Source of the DNA: Thalassobaculum_A sp040219215
GTDB lineage: Bacteria > Pseudomonadota > Alphaproteobacteria > Thalassobaculales > Thalassobaculaceae
Length of the DNA: 64,000 nucleotides
Direction: 5' to 3'
Assembly (NCBI RefSeq): GCF_040219215.1
Contig: NZ_JAVJSX010000007.1
Coordinates: 62,001-126,000, forward strand
Of this stretch, positions 1 to 8,331 are shown in pieces (position 1 is the first letter of the stretch; each line of letters begins with the position of its first letter). Under the pieces are notes generated by a model that did no database searches, was not told the DNA's origin, and saw only the letters and a program-made list of their open reading frames with translations. Made by a program: the position numbers and the translations under genes.

Positions 1-509
1 TCGAGGGCGGCGGCGATCGGTTCGGGCCCCATCATGGCGACGACCCGCTCCGACCGCTCGATGGCTGCCGGGTCCGGCACCGGTCCGCCCGGCAATCGTG
101 CCATGCGGCCGTCATCGTGGGCGCGCTTGAGCACCTGCTTGTCCTGCTCGGCCTCTATGGTCGCCAAGCGGAAGTGCAGGCCGTCTTCGGCGGCCAGCGC
201 CCGGACGATGTCCGCGGTCATCGCCACATGCGGGGCGCCGCCGGCCCCGCCGCAGGTGCCGATGACCAGCGGCACGCCGTGCTTGCGGGCGGCGCGCAGC
301 ATCAGCTGGAGGTCCCGGCGCATGGCTCGGCGGGAGTTCAGGGTCTTGCCGGACCCCAGATAGTGCGGCCCCGGATCGGTGCTGCCGCCGTCGACGCCCA
401 GCATGTGGATGCCGCGGTCCATGCCGCGTTCCAGCGAGCTTTCGGGAAAACCGTAGCCGAGGATCCCGCTGGTCGACAGCATGCGGCAGGTGGCGCTTGG
501 GACAGCCAC
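1..509 (-). CDS. AtuA-like (DUF1446) family protein, 3' end cut by window edge
   Basis: This reading frame is open from a GTG at 509 to the window edge. A strong AAGGAG ribosome-binding site lies about seven bases upstream of the GTG, which decides the start. The protein begins MAVPSATCRMLSTSGILGYG and soon contains GVDGGSTDPGPHYLGSGK (about residues 38-55) and VIGTCGGAGGAPH. From memory these match the N-terminal domain of the acyclic terpene utilisation AtuA / DUF1446 family. The exact reaction is not known for such stand-alone members. It diverges from the lyase operon at 669, and the shared gap holds two palindromes. The family call is from motif recall only; the C-terminus is outside the window. 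Confidence 0.6.
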   Translation of the reverse strand, partial: MAVPSATCRMLSTSGILGYGFPESSLERGMDRGIHMLGVDGGSTDPGPHYLGSGKTLNSRRAMRRDLQLMLRAARKHGVPLVIGTCGGAGGAPHVAMTADIVRALAAEDGLHFRLATIEAEQDKQVLKRAHDDGRMARLPGGPVPDPAAIERSERVVAMMGPEPIAAAL

Positions 510-581
510 GATTCTCCTTCCGGCGCGGACGCGCTCGACCGACAATGAACCGGCGGATCGTCCAACGCCGTTCCGTAAATT

Positions 582-627
582 GTCAACAGTTGACGGAGCC
601 CATGAGTCATCGTTTATTGACCGTCAA
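582..627. promoter_or_regulatory. Two palindromic operator-like sites in a divergent promoter
   Basis: A perfect GTCAAC-A-GTTGAC palindrome lies at 582-594 and a TTGAC-C-GTCAA palindrome at 617-627. Their centres are about 34 bp apart, close to three helical turns. They sit between the AtuA-like gene (minus) and the first lyase gene (plus). The sequence style resembles GntR-family operators, but no GntR regulator gene lies in the flanking sequence that can be seen. Confidence 0.5.
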
Positions 628-668
628 ACGGGAACAACACGTTCAAGCAGCCGGGACGGGAGTGAACG

Positions 669-1568
669 ATGGCAGGTGGCAGCGCTTCGGGTGACCGGAT
701 CTCCGATCGGCGCAAGCGCCTGCGCGCCGCCGTCGACGAGCGCCGCGCGATACTGGTGCCGGGTGCCGCCAACGCGCTGACCGCCCGGGTCATCCAGGAT
801 GTCGGCTTCGACGCGCTGTACGTCACCGGCGCCGGGATCGCCAACACCCTGCTGGGCGTGCCGGACATCGGCCTGGTGACCCTGACCGAACTGGTCCACA
901 CCACCGAAGCGATCGGCGAGATCTGCACCCTGCCGATGATCGTCGACATCGACACCGGCTTCGGCAACGCCGTCAACACCCGCCGCACAGTGCGGGTGCT
1001 GGAGCGCGCCGGCGCCTGCGCGGTGCAGATGGAAGATCAGGTGTTTCCGAAGAAATGCGGTCATTTCGACGGCAAGGGCGTGATCCCGGTCGCCGAAATG
1101 GTGTCGAAGATCAAGGCTGCGGTCGATGCCCGCGAGGACTCCAACCTGCTGGTCATGGCCCGCACCGATGCCCGCGCCATCGAAGGCCTGGACGCCGCCA
1201 TCGAACGGGCCGAACGCTACATCGAAGCCGGCGCCGACATGACGTTCGTGGAGGCTCCGACCACCGAGCAGGAGATGCGCACGATCACCGAGCGTCTGTC
1301 GGTGCCGCAGGTCGCCAACCTGGTGGTCGGCGGCCGCACGCCGCTGCTGTCGCAGCAGGCTCTCGCCGATATCGGGTTCTCGATCGTACTGTACGCCAAC
1401 ACCCCGCTGCAGGCCGCCATGCGGGCGATGGGCGAGGTGCTTGGCGCCCTGAAGCGCGACGGCGGCCTGGACGCGGTCAAGGACCGACTGGCCGGGTTCG
1501 AGGAACGCCAGCGGCTGGTCGACAAGGCGTCCTACGACGCCCTCGAAAAGCTGTACGCGGTGGAGTAA
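669..1568 (+). CDS. Isocitrate lyase/PEP mutase family protein (copy 1)
   Basis: This 299-residue protein has the family TIM-barrel features: VDIDTGFGN (about 92-100, metal-binding Asp residues), QMEDQVFPKKCGH with the active-site-loop Cys near 130, and ARTDA. The KKCGH loop resembles KRCGH of 2-methylisocitrate lyase, so C-C bond lyase chemistry on a 2-hydroxy or 2-oxo dicarboxylate is likely. Its length fits the roughly 290-residue family. It heads an operon with a paralogue, hyuB and hyuA. The ATG at 669 starts just ahead of the conserved region. Substrates known for the family include methylisocitrate, dimethylmalate, oxaloacetate and phosphonopyruvate; the sequence alone does not choose between them. 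Confidence 0.85.
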   Translation: MAGGSASGDRISDRRKRLRAAVDERRAILVPGAANALTARVIQDVGFDALYVTGAGIANTLLGVPDIGLVTLTELVHTTEAIGEICTLPMIVDIDTGFGNAVNTRRTVRVLERAGACAVQMEDQVFPKKCGHFDGKGVIPVAEMVSKIKAAVDAREDSNLLVMARTDARAIEGLDAAIERAERYIEAGADMTFVEAPTTEQEMRTITERLSVPQVANLVVGGRTPLLSQQALADIGFSIVLYANTPLQAAMRAMGEVLGALKRDGGLDAVKDRLAGFEERQRLVDKASYDALEKLYAVE

Positions 1569-1627
1569 GCACGGCTGTCGGGCCCGATCCGGCCCCGCCG
1601 AATCCACAGGCCGCGAGGACCGTCGAC

Positions 1628-2521
1628 ATGAGCGCATCGCATCCCACGCTCCGCAGCCAACTGGCCGGCGATGAACTGGTGGTCGCCCCCGGCATCTACG
1701 ACGCCCTGTCGGCACTGATCGCGTCTCAGGCCGGGTTCGGAACGCTGTACCTGTCGGGCGCGTCGATCGCCTACACCCGCTACGGCATGCCGGACATCGG
1801 GCTGATCGGCATGGCCGAGGTGGCCGACACCCTGACCGCGATCACCGACCGGGTCGCCACCCCGGTGATCGTCGACGGCGACACCGGCTTCGGCAACGCC
1901 CTGAACGTGATCCGAACGGTACGCAGCTTCGAACGTTGCGGCGCCCAGGCGATCCAGCTCGAAGACCAGGCCATGCCGAAGCGCTGCGGCCATCTCGCCG
2001 GCAAGACCCTGGTGCCGGCCGCCGACATGGTCGGCAAGGTCAAGGCCGCGGTCGACACGCGCGGGAACGAGGATTTCCTGATCATCGCCCGCACCGACGC
2101 AATCGCCGTGGAAGGCTACGAGCCCGCCCTGGAGCGGGCGGAACGCTACCTCGAAGCCGGGGCCGACGTGCTGTTCATCGAAGCTCCGCGCAACCGGGCC
2201 CAGATGGACGGCATCGTCGCCCGGTTCGGCGCGCGGGTGCCGCTGCTGGCCAACATGGTCGAGGGCGGGCACACCCCGCTGCACGACGCCGCCACCCTGC
2301 AAGAGATCGGCTTCAAGCTGGCAATCTTCCCCGGCGGCACCGTGCGGGCGCTGTCGCGCCTGCTGGGCGAGTACTACGGCAGCCTGAAGGCTCACGGCGG
2401 GACCGGACCGTTCCTGGACCGCATGAACCTGTTCGATTCATTGAACCAGCTGATCGAAACCCCGGCCTTTCTGGCGCGCGGCAAGGCCTATGACGGCTCG
2501 AACTTCGGAGACGATGCATGA
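1628..2521 (+). CDS. Isocitrate lyase/PEP mutase family protein (copy 2)
   Basis: This 297-residue paralogue of the upstream gene keeps the same landmarks: VDGDTGFGN, QLEDQAMPKRCGH and IARTDA. The KRCGH loop is the form seen in 2-methylisocitrate lyases. I chose ATG 1628 because MSASHPTLRSQLAGDELVVA aligns with the N-terminus of copy 1. Its stop overlaps the hyuB start by four bases (ATGA), which implies translational coupling. The divergence between the two copies suggests two different substrates, or successive steps, rather than a recent duplication. It is probably a lyase acting on a product of the hydantoinase-like genes downstream. Confidence 0.85.
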   Translation: MSASHPTLRSQLAGDELVVAPGIYDALSALIASQAGFGTLYLSGASIAYTRYGMPDIGLIGMAEVADTLTAITDRVATPVIVDGDTGFGNALNVIRTVRSFERCGAQAIQLEDQAMPKRCGHLAGKTLVPAADMVGKVKAAVDTRGNEDFLIIARTDAIAVEGYEPALERAERYLEAGADVLFIEAPRNRAQMDGIVARFGARVPLLANMVEGGHTPLHDAATLQEIGFKLAIFPGGTVRALSRLLGEYYGSLKAHGGTGPFLDRMNLFDSLNQLIETPAFLARGKAYDGSNFGDDA

Positions 2522-4251
2522 TCGACCCGGTCACCCTGGCGGTCATGAAGGGCCGGCTGGAGCAGATCGCCGACGAAATGGACGCGACCCTGTTCCGCAG
2601 CGCCTTCAACCCGATCATCGCCGAGGCCCACGACGCCTCGCACGGTCTGTACGACCCGCAGACCGGCGACACCCTGGTGCAGGGCAAGTCCGGCCTGCCG
2701 ATCTTCGTCGGCAGCAACGCGTTCGCGGTACGGGCGGTGATCGACAAGGCGGCGCGCAGCGGCGGCATGGCCGAGGGCGACCTGTACATCTTCAACGATC
2801 CGTACGACGGCGGCACTCACCTGTCTGACTTCCGGCTGGTGCGGCCGTACTACCGGGACGGGGAACTGGTCTGCTACCTGGCGTCGGTCGGGCATTGGCA
2901 CGATGTCGGCGGCAACGTCCCCGGCAACTACAACCCGGCCGCCACCGAGTGCTTCCAGGAAGGCATGCTGATCCCGCCGGTCAAGCTGTACGACCGCGGC
3001 ACCTTCCGCCAGGACATCGTCGACATCCTGCAGAGCAACTCGCGCCAGCCCGGCTCGCTGTACGGCGACCTGAACGGCCAGCTCAGCGCCCTGGAACTGG
3101 GTGCGCGCCGGCTCGACGCACTGATCGACGAGTACGGCGTTGCCATCATCCGCGAGGCCCTGGTCGAGCTGCGCCGCCGCGCCGAACAATTGATGCGCGC
3201 CAACATCGCCGAACTGCCGGACGGCACCTATTCGGCCGAGGACTGGCTGGACAACGACGGCATCGTCGACGAGCCGCTGCGGATCGCCCTCGACCTGACG
3301 ATCGCCGGCGACCGCATGACGCTGGACTTCACTCGCTCGGCCAAGGCCTGCCAGGGGCCGGTGAACATCGCCCGCTCGACCGCCGTCGCCTGCTGCTATG
3401 TGGCGCTGAAGCACGTCTTCACCGACGTGCCGGCCAACGCCGGCGTGCTCGACCCGATCACCTTCGTGATCCCCGAGGACTCCCTGCTCAGCGTGGTCGC
3501 GCCCAAGCCGGTCGGCGGCTACACCGAGACCATCCTGCGGATCATCGACGTGGTGTTCAGCGCGATCGCCCAGGCCGATCCGGCGCGCAGCAACGGCCAT
3601 GCCTACGGCACGATCAATGCCTTGTCGCTGGCCGGGCACCGGGCCGACGGGCGGCGCTGGGTGATGTTCTCGTTCTTCGGCGGCGGCCACGGCGGCCATC
3701 CGCAGGGCGACGGCCTGAACCACGGCAACGCCCCGATCTCGACCGCGACCATCCCGCCGCTGGAGATCCTGGAGGCCGCCTATCCGATCCGCTTCACCCA
3801 ATGGGCGCTGCGCCCGGACAGCGGCGGGCCGGGCCGCAGCCGCGGCGGACTGGGCGCGATCTACGAGATCGAAGTGCTGGAGAAATCCGGTGAAGCCTTC
3901 CTGTTCGGCGACCGCGGCCGGCACGCGCCGAAGGGCATCGCCGGCGGCGCCGATGCGGCGATGAACGCCTTCTTCTTCGACACCGACACCGGCGAGGTCA
4001 GCCCGCCGATGGCGTCGAAGATGGTCGGCATCAAGCTGCGGCAGGGCCAGCATGTCCGCATCGAAAGCCCCGGCGGCGGCGGCTACGGTGCGCCGCTGGA
4101 GCGCGATCCCGACCAGGTGGCCCGCGACGTGCGCCTCGGCTATGTCAGCCGCGGCCGCGCCGACTCCGACTACGGCGTGGCGCTGGGCGCCGATCTCACA
4201 CCCGACCGGCCGGCGACCGCGTCCCTGCGCAACCGGAGGGCCGCGTCGTGA
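2518..4251 (+). CDS. hyuB: Hydantoinase B/oxoprolinase family subunit (HyuB-like)
   Basis: This is a 577-residue HyuB-type subunit. It starts with IDPVTLAVMKGRLEQIADEM and contains the family blocks FNDPYDGGTHLSDF, VGHWHDVGG and a C-terminal IESPGGGGYGAP. Such subunits pair with HyuA to form ATP-dependent hydantoinases, N-methylhydantoinase or acetophenone carboxylase-like enzymes. The length matches stand-alone HyuB. It overlaps its neighbours on both sides by four bases, and hyuA follows directly, so the two are almost certainly made together as one complex. The substrate is not readable from sequence; a cyclic amide or ureide is the best guess. Confidence 0.9.
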   Translation: MIDPVTLAVMKGRLEQIADEMDATLFRSAFNPIIAEAHDASHGLYDPQTGDTLVQGKSGLPIFVGSNAFAVRAVIDKAARSGGMAEGDLYIFNDPYDGGTHLSDFRLVRPYYRDGELVCYLASVGHWHDVGGNVPGNYNPAATECFQEGMLIPPVKLYDRGTFRQDIVDILQSNSRQPGSLYGDLNGQLSALELGARRLDALIDEYGVAIIREALVELRRRAEQLMRANIAELPDGTYSAEDWLDNDGIVDEPLRIALDLTIAGDRMTLDFTRSAKACQGPVNIARSTAVACCYVALKHVFTDVPANAGVLDPITFVIPEDSLLSVVAPKPVGGYTETILRIIDVVFSAIAQADPARSNGHAYGTINALSLAGHRADGRRWVMFSFFGGGHGGHPQGDGLNHGNAPISTATIPPLEILEAAYPIRFTQWALRPDSGGPGRSRGGLGAIYEIEVLEKSGEAFLFGDRGRHAPKGIAGGADAAMNAFFFDTDTGEVSPPMASKMVGIKLRQGQHVRIESPGGGGYGAPLERDPDQVARDVRLGYVSRGRADSDYGVALGADLTPDRPATASLRNRRAAS

Positions 4252-6317
4252 GCGGGCGCTACGTCATCGGGGTCGACGTCGGCGGCACCTTCACCGATGT
4301 GTTCATCCTGGATCAGCAGACCGGCACCGGCGAGATCCGCAAGGTGCCCTCGACCCGGCCGGACCAGTCCCAGGGCTTCCTGGCCGGCATCCGTTCCGGT
4401 GTCGATACGGTCGCTGCAGTCGCCACGGTGGTGCACGGCACGACGGTGGGCACCAACGCGCTGCTGGAGCGGCGCGGCGCCGCCACCGGCATCATCACCA
4501 CCGCCGGCTTCCGTGACGTGCTGGAGATGCGCCGGCGCGACCGGCCGACAACCTGGGGCCTGTGGGGCCAGTTCGAACCGGTGATCCCGCGCGACCGGCG
4601 GCTCGAGGTGCCGGAGCGGGTGCTGGCCGACGGCAGCATCCACACGCCGGTCGACCTCGACGCCGTGACGGCCGCCGCCAACCAGTTGCTGGCCGACGGC
4701 TGCGAGGCGGTGGCGGTGGCGTTCATCAACGCCTACGCCAACACCGCCAACGAGGAAGCCGCGCTGGAAGCGGTGCGCGCGGTCTGGCCGAACGAGCACG
4801 TCACCGGATCGCACCGTATCTTGCCGGAGATCCGGGAGTTCGAACGGATCTCGACCGCCACGCTGAACGCCTACCTGCAGCCGGTGGTCGCCAATTATCT
4901 GCAGCGGCTGCAGGACGCGTTGCGCGGCGACGGATTCGCCGGCGACGTGCTGATCGTGCAGTCGAACGGCGGGGTGATGACGGTGGACACCGCGCGCCGG
5001 GTACCGATCCGCACCGCGCTGTCGGGACCGGCGGCCGGGGTGATCGCCGGCGCCCACATCGCCACCTCGGCTGGGTTCCCCAACATCGTCACCTGCGACA
5101 TGGGCGGTACCAGCTTCGACGTATCCCTGGTGGTCGACGGCCAGACCGCATTGACGCCGCAGACCTCGATCGATTTCGGCATGGTGGTGCGCCAGCCGAT
5201 GATCGAGATCACCACCATCGGGGCCGGCGGCGGCTCGATCGCCTGGGTCGACCGTGGCGGGCTGTTGCAGATCGGTCCGGAATCCGCCGGCTCCGATCCC
5301 GGTCCGGTGTGCTACGGCCTCGGCAACGACCGGCCGACCGTGACTGACGCGAATGTGGTGCTCGGGCGGATCAACGCCGAGCGGCCGATCGGCGGCAAGC
5401 TCGCCCGCCTCGACGTCGAGGCCGCCAAGGCGGCGATCGAAGCGACCGTGGGGCAGCCGCTCGGCCTGTCGGTGATGGCGGCGGCCGAAGCGATCATCAA
5501 GGTCGCCAACAGCCGGATGGCCGGCGCGATCCGATTGGTCTCGATCGAACGCGGCCATGATCCCAAGAGCTTCGTCGCCATGCCGTTCGGCGGCGGCGGC
5601 GCGCTGCACGCCGGGGCGCTGATCAAGGAGGTCGGACTGGCCGGTGCCCTGGTGCCGCGCTTCCCCGGGGTGACCAGCGCGCTGGGCTGCGTGATCGCCG
5701 ACATGCGCCACGACTTCGTGCGCACCATCAACGGCCTGCTGGACACCGTCGACATCGCGTTCCTGGACGGTGAGGCGGCGGCGTTCCGCAACGAGGGGCA
5801 AGCGCTGCTCGACCGTGCCGGCGTCGCGTTTGAAGGCCGCGAGACCCTGGTCGAGCTCGACATGTCCTATCTGGGCCAGACCCACACCGTGGCGGTGCCG
5901 CTGACGGTCCATGGCACCGACGGCGACAGTCTGGGGATTGCGCGCGACGCCATTCGGACAGCCTTCGAGGCGCGCTACCACGAGGTCTACGGCAGGGTGC
6001 TGGAACGGCTGCCGATCCGGGTGCTGAACGTCCGGGTGACGGCCGTCGGTCGCCGGCCGAAGTTCGATTTGTCGATCCTGGCGCCGGGTGTGGACGGATC
6101 GGTGGAAGTCGCCGGTCGAGGCAATCGCCCGGTGTTCGTCGACGGCGCCTGGCACGACGCTGCGATCTTCGACCGCCTTGCCCTGCCGGTCGGGGCCGTG
6201 ATCCCCGGCCCGGCGGTGCTGGAGCAGTCCGATGCCACGATCTTCGTCGAGCCCGACCTGCAGGCCGAAGTCGACCGCTTCGGCAACCTGATGGTCCGAC
6301 GCAAGGAGCCGTCATGA
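4248..6317 (+). CDS. hyuA: Hydantoinase/oxoprolinase family subunit (HyuA-like)
   Basis: This 689-residue HyuA-type subunit has an actin-like ATPase fold. Visible motifs are GVDVGGTFTDVFI near the N-terminus (phosphate 1 loop), VHGTTVGTNALLER, VQSNGGVMT, and DMGGTSFDVSLV (second phosphate loop). It starts with GTG at 4248, overlapping the hyuB stop, with GGAGGG about eight bases upstream. The subunit couples ATP hydrolysis to ring opening or carboxylation with HyuB. It is followed with a four-base overlap by the isochorismatase-fold gene. In N-methylhydantoin catabolism such a pair feeds an amidohydrolase of that fold, although here the usual nucleophile of that enzyme is absent. Confidence 0.9.
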   Translation: MSGRYVIGVDVGGTFTDVFILDQQTGTGEIRKVPSTRPDQSQGFLAGIRSGVDTVAAVATVVHGTTVGTNALLERRGAATGIITTAGFRDVLEMRRRDRPTTWGLWGQFEPVIPRDRRLEVPERVLADGSIHTPVDLDAVTAAANQLLADGCEAVAVAFINAYANTANEEAALEAVRAVWPNEHVTGSHRILPEIREFERISTATLNAYLQPVVANYLQRLQDALRGDGFAGDVLIVQSNGGVMTVDTARRVPIRTALSGPAAGVIAGAHIATSAGFPNIVTCDMGGTSFDVSLVVDGQTALTPQTSIDFGMVVRQPMIEITTIGAGGGSIAWVDRGGLLQIGPESAGSDPGPVCYGLGNDRPTVTDANVVLGRINAERPIGGKLARLDVEAAKAAIEATVGQPLGLSVMAAAEAIIKVANSRMAGAIRLVSIERGHDPKSFVAMPFGGGGALHAGALIKEVGLAGALVPRFPGVTSALGCVIADMRHDFVRTINGLLDTVDIAFLDGEAAAFRNEGQALLDRAGVAFEGRETLVELDMSYLGQTHTVAVPLTVHGTDGDSLGIARDAIRTAFEARYHEVYGRVLERLPIRVLNVRVTAVGRRPKFDLSILAPGVDGSVEVAGRGNRPVFVDGAWHDAAIFDRLALPVGAVIPGPAVLEQSDATIFVEPDLQAEVDRFGNLMVRRKEPS

Positions 6318-6934
6318 GCCTCGGAGTTTCCGACCCCCAACGCACCGCGCTGGTGCTGGTCGACCTGCAGAACGACTTCATCCACCCGGACGGCGCCTAT
6401 GGCCGCGGCGGTGCCAAGGTCGCCGAGATCGGCGCCCTGCCGGCCCGGCTGACGCCGCTGATCGACGCCGCCCGGCGCGCCGGCAGCCCGGTGATGTCGA
6501 CCCACTTCACCCTGGTGCACGGCCCGGACGGCGAGCCCTACATCAGCGAGCACCTGCTGAAGATCCGGCCGTTCCTGCGGGCCGGCGACTTCGTGGCCGG
6601 AGGCTGGGGCCATGATCTGCTCGACGAGTTGCAGCCGTCGACGTTCAAGATCGAGAAGGTGGCGTTCTCGGCGTTCTACATGAGCCGGATGGAATGGGTG
6701 CTGCGCCGGGCCGGGATCGAGACCCTGGTGTTCGCCGGCATCGTCACCAATGGCGGCGTCGCCTCCACGGTTCGCGACGCCCACGTCCGCGACTTCCACG
6801 CCATCGTGCTGGCGGACGGCTGCGCCGCCTTCACGCCGGAGATCCACGATACCGCCATCGCCGCCTTGCGCCCGGTCGCCGAAATCTGGACCGTCGAACA
6901 GGCGACCGCGGCGTTCCGGGCCGCCGGGTCATGA
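6314..6934 (+). CDS. Isochorismatase-fold hydrolase lacking the usual nucleophilic Cys
   Basis: This 206-residue isochorismatase-superfamily protein shows VDLQNDFIHP (Asp17), Lys115 in IEKVAFSAF and the block GIVTNGGVASTVRDA (142-156). In the amidase branch the last block normally reads TNxCV, with Cys as nucleophile; here the position is Gly148. Asp and Lys of the usual triad are kept. Gly at this site is also found in true isochorismatases, which hydrolyse a vinyl ether without a Cys nucleophile. The protein may therefore not be a classic cysteine amidase. It overlaps hyuA and the FAD oxidoreductase by four bases each, so it belongs to the same pathway. Confidence 0.8.
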   Translation: MSLGVSDPQRTALVLVDLQNDFIHPDGAYGRGGAKVAEIGALPARLTPLIDAARRAGSPVMSTHFTLVHGPDGEPYISEHLLKIRPFLRAGDFVAGGWGHDLLDELQPSTFKIEKVAFSAFYMSRMEWVLRRAGIETLVFAGIVTNGGVASTVRDAHVRDFHAIVLADGCAAFTPEIHDTAIAALRPVAEIWTVEQATAAFRAAGS

Positions 6935-8331
6935 CCGTCCGGCCGCTGGCCGAGGCCGACTTCGCCGCCGAAGCCCCGGTGCTGGTAGTCGGCGGCGGGG
7001 CCTGCGGCCTGATCGCGGCCCTGGCGGTGCGCGACGCCGGTTGCGAGGTGGTGGTGCTGGAGCGCGATGCGGCGCTGTCGGGATCGACCGCACTCTCCTC
7101 CGGGTTCATCCCGGCCTGCGACACCCGCTTTCAGGCGTCCGCCGGCATCGAGGATCCGGTGGATCTGATGGCGGCTGACATCCAGCGCAAGAACGGCGGG
7201 CAGGCCGACTCGGCGATTGTCGAAGCGGTGTGCCGCCGCTCCGGCCGGACCATCGACTGGCTCGCCGAACGATGGGGCCTGCCCTTCGTGCTGCTCGACG
7301 GCTTCCTGTATCCCGGCCACAGCGTGCGACGGATGCACGCCCATCCGGAGCGGACCGGTGCGGCGCTGATGGGCGCCCTGCTGAACGCCGCCGAAGGTGC
7401 GGGCGTCGACATCGTCGGCAACGCCCGGGTGTCCGCCCTGTACGCCGGCACCGACGGCCGGATCAGCGGGGTGCGGATCGAGCGGCCGGACGGCGGCGGC
7501 GAGGATCTCGGCTGCCGGGCGCTGGTCCTGGCCTGCAACGGCTACGGCGGCGACCCGGCGATGGTGCGCCGCCACATCCCGGAAATGGCCGACGCGCTGT
7601 ATTTCGGTCACGCCGGCAACCGCGGCGACGCGGTGCGCTGGGGCGAGGCGCTGGGCGGCGAGGCCGTCCACATGACCGCCTACCAGGGCCACGGCTCGGT
7701 CGCCCACCCGCACGGCGTTCTGATCACCTGGGCGCTGATGATGGAGGGCGGCATCCAGGTCAACCGCGAGGGCAGGCGGTTCTCCGACGAGCATCACGGG
7801 TACTCCGAGCAGGCGGTCAGCGTACTGGCCCAGCCGGACGGCATAGCGTTCAACCTGTACGACCAGCGCCTGCACGACCTCGGCCTCGGCTTCGACGACT
7901 ACCGCGCCGCCGACAAGGCCGGGGCGGTGCGGCGGTTCGAGAGCCTGGATGCCTTGGCGTCGGCGCTGGACCTGCCGATGGCGGCGCTGGCGGAAACCGT
8001 GGAGCACGCCGCCCGTTGCGCCCGTGGCGAGACGACCGACCCGTTCGGTCGCGACTTCACCGGACAGCCCGAACTGCAGCCGCCCTACTACGCGGTCCGG
8101 GTAACCGGCGCGCTGTTCCACACTCAGGGCGGGCTGCGCATCGACGCCACCGCCCGGGTGCTGCGCCGCGACGGCACGGCGCTGCCGAACCTGTTCGCCG
8201 GCGGCGGGGCCGCGTGCGGGGTGTCCGGCTCGCAGGTGTGGGGTTATCTGTCCGGCAACGGGCTGCTGACCGCCACGACCCTGGGGCATATCGCCGGCGA
8301 GCAGGCGGCACGACTGGCCGCCAAGGCTTAG
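6931..8331 (+). CDS. FAD-dependent oxidoreductase (FAD_binding_2, fumarate reductase/ketosteroid dehydrogenase type)
   Basis: This is a 466-residue flavoprotein. The dinucleotide-binding motif VVGGGACGLIAAL is at about residues 16-28, followed by ERDAALSGSTALSSGFIP. A C-terminal FAD-contact region contains GGGAACGVSGSQVWGYLSG. This arrangement is typical of the fumarate reductase flavoprotein, 3-ketosteroid dehydrogenase and tricarballylate dehydrogenase superfamily, which interconvert saturated and alpha,beta-unsaturated acids or ketones. ATG 6931 overlaps the previous stop by four bases. It is the last gene of the plus-strand operon, and its stop codon overlaps the end of the convergent deacetylase-fold gene. 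Confidence 0.85.
   Translation: MTVRPLAEADFAAEAPVLVVGGGACGLIAALAVRDAGCEVVVLERDAALSGSTALSSGFIPACDTRFQASAGIEDPVDLMAADIQRKNGGQADSAIVEAVCRRSGRTIDWLAERWGLPFVLLDGFLYPGHSVRRMHAHPERTGAALMGALLNAAEGAGVDIVGNARVSALYAGTDGRISGVRIERPDGGGEDLGCRALVLACNGYGGDPAMVRRHIPEMADALYFGHAGNRGDAVRWGEALGGEAVHMTAYQGHGSVAHPHGVLITWALMMEGGIQVNREGRRFSDEHHGYSEQAVSVLAQPDGIAFNLYDQRLHDLGLGFDDYRAADKAGAVRRFESLDALASALDLPMAALAETVEHAARCARGETTDPFGRDFTGQPELQPPYYAVRVTGALFHTQGGLRIDATARVLRRDGTALPNLFAGGGAACGVSGSQVWGYLSGNGLLTATTLGHIAGEQAARLAAKA

Noticed and set aside
2488..6155. Very long open frames on the minus strand (521 and 661 codons) opposite hyuB and hyuA
   Set aside because: They mirror the GC-rich codon pattern of the plus-strand genes, have no recognisable domains, and the plus-strand products are clearly real.
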